Position numbers and translations under genes: made by a program. A stretch of 64,000 nucleotides of DNA, taken from the IMG/VR virus record IMGVR_UViG_3300031784_000023, positions 1-64,000 of that record; one strand, given 5' to 3'. Shown here piece after piece: positions 32,684 to 40,200 of this stretch. Below the pieces are notes generated by a model. That model searched no databases, was not told the DNA's origin, and worked only from the letters and a program-made list of their open reading frames with translations. The DNA is from a virus. The stretch's first letter is position 1; each line of letters begins with the position of its first letter.

Positions 32684-33397
32684 TTAACCTAATTTACGGC
32701 TGAGATTACGTACGCTCTCTGACAGTTGGTAGTAAATGGAGCCGTAATTAGAAACATATTTGGCCGCACCGCCGCGATACATGAATCTAAAAGGAACGGA
32801 CATAAGCCCAGGTTCTTCCGTACGGATCGTCTGTGTATACGTTTTGCAGTACACCGGCGGGTTGTAAACCCACTCAGATCGATTAGAAGTTCCCAGCGGA
32901 CCTAGCGAATTGGTAAGGATGCCTCCTTCATATCGCCCGTGGGTAACGCCGCCGCCGGTTATACCTTGCTGCCCTGTGTTACCAGTTGGCGTATTGTACG
33001 GATCATATAGTTGAGAATCGGGTGCAGAGCCTCCGAAGTACGTAAATTTTCCTGCGTCCCGGACGCCATAATCCGGTCCGGTAAAAGTCTGAACTTTACG
33101 ACCGGCAATCGTATTAACAGTGACGGGCCGGTAACCTTGGTACGAGCTTAGAACACCGCTCGGTGCGTAATCGATGTTCTCGTAGTCAGTCCAATACCCA
33201 GAAACCGCTGCAGGAACTTGCCGCCACGCGGTCGAATACGTACCGCTGTAGCTAGGTGAGCCAGCGACAATCCTACCTACGTCTGCTCCGGTATCTTGAA
33301 TACCAGAACTGACTACGACATAACCTTGATAAGAGGGTCCGGTCTGTACCTGATGAGGCCCAGAATCATAGTTGTAATTTCGATACGATATATACAT
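32684..33397 (-). CDS. Tyr/Gly-rich structural protein
   Basis: 237-aa protein unusually rich in Tyr, Gly and Ser (SYRNYNYDSGPHQVQTGPSY, later YDPYNTPTGNTGQQGITGGG). It sits directly upstream of the major capsid gene. The C-terminal ~60 residues (PFRFMYRGGAAKYVSNYGSI) look more ordered. Likely an adhesive, decoration or neck protein. A promoter-like motif lies 20 nt upstream. Confidence 0.6.
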   Translation of the reverse strand: MYISYRNYNYDSGPHQVQTGPSYQGYVVVSSGIQDTGADVGRIVAGSPSYSGTYSTAWRQVPAAVSGYWTDYENIDYAPSGVLSSYQGYRPVTVNTIAGRKVQTFTGPDYGVRDAGKFTYFGGSAPDSQLYDPYNTPTGNTGQQGITGGGVTHGRYEGGILTNSLGPLGTSNRSEWVYNPPVYCKTYTQTIRTEEPGLMSVPFRFMYRGGAAKYVSNYGSIYYQLSESVRNLSRKLG

Positions 33398-33416
33398 TTA
33401 AAGCAGCCAGAGCTGC

Positions 33417-33426
33417 CTTAATTCTA
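33417..33426 (-). promoter_or_regulatory. Late promoter-like -10 motif
   Basis: TAGAATTAAG on the minus strand, 20 nt before the ATG at 33397; it could drive the capsid gene as well. Confidence 0.5.
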
Positions 33427-33633
33427 AGCGGCAGGGGTGTTATCAGTCGGAGCTTCGACAGCGGTGTTATCGGTCGGAGCTTCGGCAGGGATTCGACTGT
33501 CAAGAGCACGAATATCGCTGCCGATTAAGGTTATATCCCGAGCGTAATTAGCTTTAAGCTCTTCGAGTTCTTTTTTAAGCTGCTCGACTTCGGTATTCTC
33601 TCCGCCACGGCGGCGACCAATGGAGTTGGGCAC
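33424..33633 (-). CDS. Small coiled-coil protein (69 aa)
   Basis: Residues about 13-45 form a coiled coil (NTEVEQLKKELEELKANYAR). The C-terminus is a short repeat, AEAPTDNTAVEAPTDNTP. It is 3 nt from the preceding gene. Possibly a scaffold fragment or assembly factor near the capsid gene. Confidence 0.6.
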   Translation of the reverse strand: MPNSIGRRRGGENTEVEQLKKELEELKANYARDITLIGSDIRALDSRIPAEAPTDNTAVEAPTDNTPAA

Positions 33634-33636
33634 GGA

Positions 33637-33819
33637 TTACTTACCTTTGTTCTTTTTGTATTTTACAGCTTTTTTCTTTGCTTCCTCGCGATTTTTCACA
33701 CGCTCAGGAAGATCACCTTTGGTCTTCTTTTCGTACTCATCTACCTTAGATTTAGAAATTTCACCGCGCTCCTGCATGGCATAGAATTTACGCCTTTGAG
33801 CCTCTGATTTAAAAGGCAT
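33637..33819 (-). CDS. Small basic protein (60 aa)
   Basis: Lys-rich protein opening MPFKSEAQRRKFYAMQERGE, a beginning I recall from short phage proteins, and ending KKKAVKYKKNKGK. Probably nucleic-acid-binding or capsid-associated. It follows the terminator and the 19-nt direct repeats that likely include its promoter. Confidence 0.6.
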   Translation of the reverse strand: MPFKSEAQRRKFYAMQERGEISKSKVDEYEKKTKGDLPERVKNREEAKKKAVKYKKNKGK

Positions 33820-33821
33820 CG

Positions 33822-33866
33822 TAATAAATGGTTTTTAACAGTCTACTTAATAAATAGTTTTTAACA
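33822..33866. repeat. Tandem 19-bp direct repeat upstream of 33637-33819
   Basis: TAATAAATGGTTTTTAACA at 33822-33840 and TAATAAATAGTTTTTAACA at 33848-33866 (one mismatch, 26-nt period). Read on the minus strand they contain ATTTATTA boxes. Promoter duplicates or operators are possible. Confidence 0.6.
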
Positions 33867-33875
33867 ATGCACTCA

Positions 33876-33906
33876 ATAAAAAACCCCCGTTGTCCAGACG
33901 GGGGTA
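33876..33906 (-). terminator. Rho-independent terminator after portal/scaffold genes
   Basis: Minus strand: ACCCCCGT-CTGGACA-ACGGGGGT stem, then TTTTTTATT. It separates portal/scaffold transcription from the capsid block. Confidence 0.9.
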
Positions 33907-33960
33907 AAAAGATTCGTCCACCATGCGAACGGTGTTTTACACCGTTGAACTAACTCTACC

Positions 33961-34914
33961 TCAGGCTTGATCCAAGAACAACAGCTTGGCTCGCAGAGAC
34001 TCAGGAGACATGTTGTTCAGGTAACGCCAAGCTTGATCAGGAGCTTGGTTCATAACCTGGCCAAACTGTTCCCACTGCGCGTTGGGGTCTTGAGTACGCT
34101 GACCGCCGGTAGCAGCGGCAGGCACAGCAGGCACCTGATCGTAGTTGGGTGTATAGGACTGCTGTTGGAGAGCAGTGCGAGCGTTATCGGCAGCGATCTG
34201 TTCGTCAGTGCGAAGATCGGTGGGATACACCTCGGTGAAGAACCGGTTGGTGTAGTCAGCCAGATGATCAGGATCAGTCAGAATCTGCTCCATAGCCATG
34301 CCACGGGTGGCGATTTGCTCCAGAGTCTGATGCTGTTGAATCAGCGCATCCTCCAGGGTGGTGGAGTACTGATTCAAGATCGCAGGCGCTTCGAGGCCGA
34401 AGTGATTAACTACGGCGGCGCTTGCTTGGCTTAACTGCGGCTCCTGCGCCGTAGAAGTCGGCGAGGAAATTGGGGTCGTATAGACGCTGTTGGATAAGGT
34501 CGGCTGAACCGTAGGGGGTTGGTAAGCCCAGGGCTGTTGGGCCTGTAAAGCCAGATTGCTCTGTTGAATATCCGGCGCCGCTACCTGGGGCTGCGCTAAC
34601 GATGCTGTCTGGCTGAGGGACGGGGAGAGCCGGGAAACGATCCGGTCCAGGCTGCCCAGCGCTGCCTCCCATGGGTTGCTCGGGGAGGAGGCTGACGGAA
34701 ACTGGCTGGACTGGCTGTTGATAGAAGGGACCGTAGCCAGTTGTGCCGGCGACGGCGCTTGGGCTGTAGTTGCCGAAGCTACCGCCGGGGTAGGGGTTTG
34801 CGCCACCCACTGAGGGTAGACGGTTGAGCCCATATCCGGGGAGAAGGCCGCCTGGGGCGCCGCTACTGCCGGGGAGACCGGGCTCGGGGTCGAAGCTGGG
34901 ATCGCTTGGCTCAT
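33961..34914 (-). CDS. Scaffold/capsid-assembly-like protein overprinted on portal gene
   Basis: 317-aa protein; the first 509 nt lie in another frame of the portal gene's 3' end. The N-terminal ~170 residues are Ser/Pro/Gln/Ala-rich and probably disordered. The C-terminal part is helical (ILNQYSTTLEDALIQQHQTL, later WEQFGQVMNQAPDQAWRYLN). The order portal - this gene - capsid is where scaffolds normally lie. The true start could be further downstream (no ribosome-binding site precedes the ATG), but no ATG exists until well past the overlap. Confidence 0.6.
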   Translation of the reverse strand: MSQAIPASTPSPVSPAVAAPQAAFSPDMGSTVYPQWVAQTPTPAVASATTAQAPSPAQLATVPSINSQSSQFPSASSPSNPWEAALGSLDRIVSRLSPSLSQTASLAQPQVAAPDIQQSNLALQAQQPWAYQPPTVQPTLSNSVYTTPISSPTSTAQEPQLSQASAAVVNHFGLEAPAILNQYSTTLEDALIQQHQTLEQIATRGMAMEQILTDPDHLADYTNRFFTEVYPTDLRTDEQIAADNARTALQQQSYTPNYDQVPAVPAAATGGQRTQDPNAQWEQFGQVMNQAPDQAWRYLNNMSPESLRAKLLFLDQA

Positions 34915-36646
34915 AGCTGCCCGAGTAAGTTAGTTCTTGCGCGAGGTGATCGAATGTGCGGTAGAGGAGAGGCGTTATATTTAACCTCGGATCTGCCGCT
35001 AAGGGCTGGGTCGGCGCAAGAGGGTGCGGCGACTGCATCAGCTGATTTAATGTTAGCAGGAAATTTTGTAGTGCGGCTTGCGTTTGTTGAATCATTCTGA
35101 AGGGGAAACCCTTCAACATTTCCGCTCGTTCTAAATCACTTTTATCCGGGAACAAGTAACGCAGCGCTTCCACGCTGTCAACACCTAGCTCCTGAAGATT
35201 TCGAACAACGATCGATTTCTGGTTGATGTCGTAAGCGGTGTCTTCATAAACATCGCCTTGGAATCGATACGTTACTTCTCTATCTCCGTCTGGCGGAAGA
35301 CCAAAAACTCCACCAGGTACTTTGTTTTCAGAGAGGGCCGTTTGAATAGCAAGATCTACATCCTGCTCGTACTTAGCCAGCTTCTTTTGATAACGTTCCG
35401 CTGCTTCCGGAGTTTCTTCTTTTGGCTCCTTGGGAGGAGTCAAACCCATGACAGAAATAAAACTCTCGCGGAAAACCTGCTCCTGGTGGTAAACAATCAT
35501 TTCCAGCAGTCGGCAGAAGCCGTAGCTCAAAAAACTCTTATTTTTACGAAGAGCAGTCGCTTGAGCACGACCCATAAGGCCCTTAATTTCCGTCGCAGTG
35601 GCACCGGCGCTAATCGATATTTCGTCAACGCCGCCGAGTGCGGTTCGAATTTCTTCTCGTAGTAACAACGCATATCGATTCATGTCCCCGTTTACGGGGT
35701 CAGGAGTCATGTAACCAACCCGATCCGACGGCTCTACGTTGGCAATAATTCGAGGAACTCGAAGACCCCCGATACCAGACTGCGATCCGAACGGATCTGA
35801 GACCCTCGTGGAAGGAGAATCTAAACCGCCAAATCCGCTTTGACTGCTGATCGTCGGACGGAAGTTACGATCGGTATCACTCGCCTCCACCAGATCACTA
35901 CGCGGACGCGAACTGATCAGAGTCGGATTACCAAAGAACTCAATGTTCTTGGCGATATTCTGCATCATTTGATCATGCAGAACGATCTGCTGCATGAACG
36001 GCTCGAATTCACCTTCGCCTTCGGTACCGCTGGCGTTCGGCTTGTTTAAAACCTCCACGGCGGGGATAAACCCCAGCGTATTTGGCCGACTATTGCGCGG
36101 AGTAATGACAGAGCCTGGCTCTAAGTCAAAACTCAGCTCCGTGTCGGCTTCGTACTCTGTGATCGTCTCGGCCGTAATTGAGATACGGACGTACCTCTTG
36201 TTCTGCCCGTAAGTATTTGAAGGCAGTCCTAAATTGCCGTTTTTAACTTTGTACGAATAAAGGATTACGACTTCTTCAATCTCTCCGTTTAGATCGTGGT
36301 AAACCCGATACTGGTTTTTGTTAAAAAAGTAAATTTGGTACTTCAGCTTGGGATCGGGCCTGAAATAGAAAAGACCCGAACCGTCAATCAAAAAATTCCG
36401 AACGATAGCCGGGAAACGGATATCAAGTTTATTAAGTTTTATCAGATCATCTAGAAACTTACTACGAGCTTTATACGTATCTTGTTCACAGTAAAAAAAC
36501 AGACCCTTCTTGATCATAAGAAGGGTCATCTGCTGCACATGACTCAGTACCACCATCGTGGCGGACTGCTTTGAGCGGTCCTGAGTCCGAGCTGCCTCCA
36601 GAATCTCACTGAATCGTCCCCGGACGCTTAAAAGATCTGCAGGCAT
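34406..36646 (-). CDS. Portal protein
   Basis: 746-aa protein forming the dodecameric channel through which DNA enters the head. Typical features are the long helical N-terminus (SHVQQMTLLMIKKGLFFYCE), DGSGLFYFRPDPKLKYQIYF, IEEVVILYSYKVK and RTALGGVDEISISAGATATE followed by GLMGRAQATALRKNKSFLSY. The last ~170 residues are Gly/Pro/Ser-rich and overlap the scaffold-like frame. It follows terL at a distance and precedes the capsid block. The portal call rests on size, motif style and gene order. Confidence 0.8.
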   Translation of the reverse strand: MPADLLSVRGRFSEILEAARTQDRSKQSATMVVLSHVQQMTLLMIKKGLFFYCEQDTYKARSKFLDDLIKLNKLDIRFPAIVRNFLIDGSGLFYFRPDPKLKYQIYFFNKNQYRVYHDLNGEIEEVVILYSYKVKNGNLGLPSNTYGQNKRYVRISITAETITEYEADTELSFDLEPGSVITPRNSRPNTLGFIPAVEVLNKPNASGTEGEGEFEPFMQQIVLHDQMMQNIAKNIEFFGNPTLISSRPRSDLVEASDTDRNFRPTISSQSGFGGLDSPSTRVSDPFGSQSGIGGLRVPRIIANVEPSDRVGYMTPDPVNGDMNRYALLLREEIRTALGGVDEISISAGATATEIKGLMGRAQATALRKNKSFLSYGFCRLLEMIVYHQEQVFRESFISVMGLTPPKEPKEETPEAAERYQKKLAKYEQDVDLAIQTALSENKVPGGVFGLPPDGDREVTYRFQGDVYEDTAYDINQKSIVVRNLQELGVDSVEALRYLFPDKSDLERAEMLKGFPFRMIQQTQAALQNFLLTLNQLMQSPHPLAPTQPLAADPRLNITPLLYRTFDHLAQELTYSGSYEPSDPSFDPEPGLPGSSGAPGGLLPGYGLNRLPSVGGANPYPGGSFGNYSPSAVAGTTGYGPFYQQPVQPVSVSLLPEQPMGGSAGQPGPDRFPALPVPQPDSIVSAAPGSGAGYSTEQSGFTGPTALGLPTPYGSADLIQQRLYDPNFLADFYGAGAAVKPSKRRRS

Positions 36647-36664
36647 TTTACAAAAACGACGTTA

Positions 36665-37507
36665 TCAGGAGTCCGGAAGAAGGTACTCCTTCACTCGTTC
36701 TAGTTTAAACAATTCTGGCGGTAAAAGATCATGAGGATACGAGGTCAGCAGATGATCTTTGCGACCGAGCGGATCTGTGCCGCCCGCCTCCGCTTTGTAA
36801 TTATCTAAATAGCTCAGCATCTCCTCGCTGTATGCAGGAGCATGAGCATTTGGAATGTCGTCATAACAGTGCGAGAAAGACGTCAGTTTGCGCTTAAGGC
36901 GATCAGGCCCTCCCATCCAACTAAAATGCCATCCTGCATCACAGTCTCCTACCACAAGATCGTTGGGGTTTTGGCGAATCTCCGAAAGAGTTTGATCTAG
37001 ATGATCGTGAAGAACGACGGTCCCGCAGGTCCAGTTGGTCGGGGGTTTCGTCTTATCCCCGTCCGGGCTCATAACACGAAGATCTGCCCGCCCGTACATC
37101 ATCGGCATAGAAAGACGCACACAACGTGCAGGATCTTCTTTAGCGAGCTCTACAGCTTCTAAAAGAGCAGACGGCTTAGGAATCTCGTCGACATCAGAGA
37201 AGAAGAAGACCGAATCCGGCGGCGTCATCCGCATACCCACGGCAAGAGCGTCGCGCTGAGCGTATTCGCGGACCCAAGGGTTAGGAGCGATATCCGGCGG
37301 CGGCAGTTCGACGTGCAGCACCTGAAGTTTATCTTCAGGCAGACCGAGTTTTCGAATCGTCTCTAAACAAGTGAACGGTTTTTCGTCGCCCTTAAAAGTC
37401 CGGTTGGCGTCGGTAATGATGAAGCCGTCAACAATATCTTTAAGAATTTCTACGCGAAGTTCGAGCAGCTCAGCTTCGTTGAAATAGAGAAAACAATCAA
37501 AGAGCAT
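36665..37507 (-). CDS. Glycosyltransferase family 17-like
   Basis: 280-aa cytosolic enzyme from the ATG at 37507 (LFDCFLYFNEAELLELRVEI). Layout follows GT17 (beta-1,4-N-acetylglucosaminyltransferase-like): IVDGFIITDANRTFKGDEKP, then VREYAQRDALAVGM and the metal-binding FFFSDVDEIPKP. GDCDAGWHFSWMGG follows. Probably adds sugar to virion protein or host surface glycan. Inserted between the portal gene and small basic genes. Confidence 0.82.
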   Translation of the reverse strand: MLFDCFLYFNEAELLELRVEILKDIVDGFIITDANRTFKGDEKPFTCLETIRKLGLPEDKLQVLHVELPPPDIAPNPWVREYAQRDALAVGMRMTPPDSVFFFSDVDEIPKPSALLEAVELAKEDPARCVRLSMPMMYGRADLRVMSPDGDKTKPPTNWTCGTVVLHDHLDQTLSEIRQNPNDLVVGDCDAGWHFSWMGGPDRLKRKLTSFSHCYDDIPNAHAPAYSEEMLSYLDNYKAEAGGTDPLGRKDHLLTSYPHDLLPPELFKLERVKEYLLPDS

Positions 37508-37559
37508 GGAAGGCCGAAACGGGCCTGCACAGCTTAGCAAGATTTGCTATAAAAAGCAC

Positions 37560-37811
37560 TCACCAGCTCCGACACGCCCAGTAGCGAGCTTTTAATTTGC
37601 TTCCGGGATTGTCGCAGTTATGTCTGGCCCGGAAGTTAGCGCGTCGCTCAGGAATATGTTTTTTGATCGGCATGTTCGGGTCACCAAAACGTACTAAACG
37701 TACCTGATCCCCTTCTTTAGCAGCGACCGCAAATTTCTTACCGCCGCCAGAATCGCGACGAGGTTTGTTGTACCCGTCAAACACTTCTCCGGCAATACGA
37801 ATCTTGGCCAT
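37560..37811 (-). CDS. Small phage protein with RARHNC...YWAC motif
   Basis: 83-aa protein: GEVFDGYNKPRR, then RLVRFGDPNMPIKKHIPERR and FRARHNCDNPGSKLKARYWA. The pair of Cys residues with Arg/His pattern near the end looks metal-binding. I recall near-identical small proteins in other phages, without known function. It overlaps the next gene by one nucleotide. Confidence 0.7.
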   Translation of the reverse strand: MAKIRIAGEVFDGYNKPRRDSGGGKKFAVAAKEGDQVRLVRFGDPNMPIKKHIPERRANFRARHNCDNPGSKLKARYWACRSW

Positions 37812-38029
37812 CAGCTTTTGTTCTTTTTCTTAATGTACTCGGAAGCACGACGACGAGCTTCTTTAGCTTTTTCAGTATTGGGCACTTGAGTATTCACAGG
37901 TTTGTTACCAGCCGTGGCACGTTTCTTTTTTTCATCCGTGGCGCGGCGCTCTTCATCGCTCATTGAAGCCCACGCGGACTTAGGCAGATATCGCTCGGTT
38001 CGACCTTTTTCTCGCGCTAAATCAGCCAT
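37811..38029 (-). CDS. Small basic phage protein (72 aa)
   Basis: Contains RYLPKSAWASMSDEERRATD followed by Lys-rich sequence and EYIKKKNKS. A recurrent small phage protein type; the SAWASMSDEE block suggests a conserved structural turn. Function unknown; likely nucleic-acid-associated. Confidence 0.65.
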   Translation of the reverse strand: MADLAREKGRTERYLPKSAWASMSDEERRATDEKKKRATAGNKPVNTQVPNTEKAKEARRRASEYIKKKNKS

Positions 38030-38031
38030 AA

Positions 38032-38262
38032 CTAGGATTTTTTGCTTTTTTCGTATTCTTCACGCGTCTGCCAATCTTCTTTGCCCCAGCGACTTAGCTT
38101 GTTTTCACTAGATTTTTTACCTTCGTATTTGCCGCCCGCTTCCTTGTAGTACTTAACAGCCAACTGCATAGCCCGCGCTGAATGCCCACCTAAGCGCTTG
38201 CGAGCTTTAGCTTTTGCGGCGGCCCATTTCGCAGGGTCTTTTTTCTTTGCGACTTCAGACAC
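38032..38262 (-). CDS. Small basic protein, DUF5872-like
   Basis: 76-aa Lys-rich protein. ARAMQLAVKYYKEAGGKYEG followed by LSRWGKEDWQTREEY resembles the DUF5872-type module (helix, GGxYxG, then W-x-K-E-x-W). Probably binds nucleic acid or capsid. Assignment by memory of the family pattern. Confidence 0.55.
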   Translation of the reverse strand: MSEVAKKKDPAKWAAAKAKARKRLGGHSARAMQLAVKYYKEAGGKYEGKKSSENKLSRWGKEDWQTREEYEKSKKS

Positions 38263-38578
38263 TGGCTACTGGGGTTCCGTTACCCGGAGAAACAGGAATG
38301 CCGGTTCGAGGGCCACGCTTCGATGCGGCCTTTCGAAGCAGTTCGGCCTTCATGGACTCGGTAGGGTCTTCAGTCGGCGAAAACTCATCTTCGTAAGTGC
38401 CGTACGGACCATACTGAGGGGGAATAGGCGCATTAGGCGCTTCTTCGCTCACTTGATTTTCATAGTCGTCACTTCGCATTGCTGCTCGTTGAGCAGTGCG
38501 TTGACGACGCGACGCTAACTCCTGGGCGTTAAATGCCTTGGTGAAAAAGTCGCCGGCTTCGAGAAAAGGGTCTGCCAT
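38255..38578 (-). CDS. Hypothetical protein (107 aa)
   Basis: Overlaps the 38032-38262 gene by 8 nt. Begins ADPFLEAGDFFTKAFNAQEL, with a helical, charged first half and a Pro-rich middle (APIPPQYGPYGTYEDEFSPT). Likely co-translated small structural protein. Confidence 0.5.
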   Translation of the reverse strand: MADPFLEAGDFFTKAFNAQELASRRQRTAQRAAMRSDDYENQVSEEAPNAPIPPQYGPYGTYEDEFSPTEDPTESMKAELLRKAASKRGPRTGIPVSPGNGTPVASV

Positions 38579-38590
38579 ATTTACAGTTTA

Positions 38591-38785
38591 CTACATGCTT
38601 CCAATTTGCTGTGCCACGAGTGCTTTAGCTAATAGATCAGATTTTAAAGCAGACATAAAATCAGATGAAACAGCACCTTTCTTTCGCAAGGAACTAAGGA
38701 TATCATCCGCATCTAAACCTGCGCTCTCGCGAAGACTTTTGTCTCCACCAAGCAAAGAGATTAAGCTGGAGTAATCAGTGGCCAT
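38591..38785 (-). CDS. Small hypothetical protein (64 aa)
   Basis: Helical protein ATDYSSLISLLGGDKSLRES followed by SALKSDLLAKALVAQQIGSM. Overlaps the upstream gene by one nucleotide. No family recognised. Confidence 0.5.
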   Translation of the reverse strand: MATDYSSLISLLGGDKSLRESAGLDADDILSSLRKKGAVSSDFMSALKSDLLAKALVAQQIGSM

Positions 38786-39069
38786 CAGTAGAGCACAAAA
38801 ACACCAGGGGCGTTACCGCTGATAATAGCTGTACAAGAAATAGGAATAAGCTGATTCCCTGAAAGATTACTAGCCGTAGCTTTTTGACCGGGAGCGTCAG
38901 CAAGCTCGACAGTCAAGTAAGTTTTAGCGGCGGCAGCATCTGCTTCGATAAAAACAGCACGGCATGAAGGAAAATTAATTAGGCCACTGCTAGGAACATG
39001 TCCAAATCCACTGGAATACGGCAGAGCTGCCGTTTGACCGTAAACAGAACCGAAAGCCCTTACGTCCAC
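38785..39069 (-). CDS. Small beta-rich virion protein
   Basis: 94-aa protein (VRAFGSVYGQTAALPYSSGF, then KTYLTVELADAPGQKATASN). Looks like a decoration-type beta protein: Gly/Ala/Ser-rich with alternating hydrophobics. Function unknown. Confidence 0.5.
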   Translation of the reverse strand: MDVRAFGSVYGQTAALPYSSGFGHVPSSGLINFPSCRAVFIEADAAAAKTYLTVELADAPGQKATASNLSGNQLIPISCTAIISGNAPGVFVLY

Positions 39070-39072
39070 TAC

Positions 39073-39300
39073 TTAATGATTCTCTTTGTTTGATTCTAAC
39101 TCACCGATCAAGCACTGAAGATACCAAGCCGCTTTTTTTAGGTCCTCCACGCCGTTTTTAAACTTGTACCGCCAGACGTATTTAGCGATATTGCCGTGGC
39201 AGTAGTCCCTAAACCCTTCAGGACCTAGTTGAGCCTTCAAAGCATCGATGCACTCAATAGCACCTGACGTATAGTGCGTAGGATGATTGACGTTGTCCAT
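39073..39300 (-). CDS. DUF3310-like protein
   Basis: 75-aa protein. NVNHPTHYTSGAIECIDALK, then NIAKYVWRYKFKNGVEDLKK and AAWYLQCLIGEL follow DUF3310 (SaV-type) closely. Members are sometimes annotated as nucleotide kinase-like but have no proven activity. Located between virion genes and a glycosyltransferase. Confidence 0.85.
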   Translation of the reverse strand: MDNVNHPTHYTSGAIECIDALKAQLGPEGFRDYCHGNIAKYVWRYKFKNGVEDLKKAAWYLQCLIGELESNKENH

Positions 39301-39306
39301 AAAAAA

Positions 39307-40200
39307 TCAGATCTGAAGCATTTTATCGCAAGTTATGAGCTCTGGCTGCGTCTTAGCCAGTTCTATCGAGTACTTGGTGTCATCGTGGGCTAACAAACAA
39401 CAAGGATGCGGTTTATAAACACCGTTTTCTTCAATCACCGGGATGCAGCGACGGTGTTCATAGCCAAAAGGGACGTCCTCAAACGCTAAACCCATAGAAC
39501 TCCGATCGGCAAGGGGCCAATTTCGAAAACTTACGATTTCAACGCTCTTCGCCGGGTCCATACTGCCACTTTTCACGTATTTGACTGCGTCAAAACTATC
39601 CAAAATCATCGCAGCGTAATAAGGACTTGCAATTTGGGCAAAAAACTTGATTTCGTGGTCGATAACGAGCAATTTCTTTACGTCAAAGCCTCGTTCTGAC
39701 CAAACATTGGGAGTTCGCTTGGTTAAAAAGTACCGATAGTGGTTATCAAACGGTATTTTCTCCCCTTCGAAGACTTCATACCGAATAAATCCAGGTTCCA
39801 ACCCGTATTCAGCCAGTCGAGGCTTCCAACGCATCCAATACTTAAAGTGTTCCCAAGTAATCAACATGTCATTTTCTTGATAAATGTAATAATCGTACTT
39901 GTAGTTCATACAAGCCAGCACAAGATCGTTTTTATGCGCCCACGTCAAGCCCCAGCCCTCATAACTGGAGCCGGCGATAACGATATTTAATTCCAATTGC
40001 TCCCGGAAAGGTCGCAGTAAGTTAGCTAATTGATTCGCATCATCCTGAGCTTCATTATTTATGTAGATAAATACAGAAACTTTAAGGTCGTACTCTGTAT
40101 AAAGCTTCAAAACTTTGAGCAGCTTCTCGACCCGAGCCAGCGGATTGTGCGCCGCAATCGCGACCCAAAGAGTTTTATCGGAAGTCATGTCAATACTCAA
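39307..40200 (-). CDS. GT-A-fold glycosyltransferase-like protein
   Basis: 297-aa protein (a second in-frame ATG at 40188 would remove the overlap with terL). LWVAIAAHNPLARVEKLLKV and FIYINNEAQDDANQ match the nucleotide-sugar-binding start of GT-A enzymes; YDYYIYQENDMLITWEHFKY holds an END acidic motif replacing DxD. Probably uses a nucleotide sugar to modify host or virion glycan. Confidence 0.65.
   Translation of the reverse strand: MSIDMTSDKTLWVAIAAHNPLARVEKLLKVLKLYTEYDLKVSVFIYINNEAQDDANQLANLLRPFREQLELNIVIAGSSYEGWGLTWAHKNDLVLACMNYKYDYYIYQENDMLITWEHFKYWMRWKPRLAEYGLEPGFIRYEVFEGEKIPFDNHYRYFLTKRTPNVWSERGFDVKKLLVIDHEIKFFAQIASPYYAAMILDSFDAVKYVKSGSMDPAKSVEIVSFRNWPLADRSSMGLAFEDVPFGYEHRRCIPVIEENGVYKPHPCCLLAHDDTKYSIELAKTQPELITCDKMLQI

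Noticed and set aside
33907-33960. tRNA-like pair of hairpins before the terminator
   Set aside because: The hairpins have 5- and 9-nt loops and no TTCRANNC T-loop or acceptor stem, so they cannot form a tRNA.
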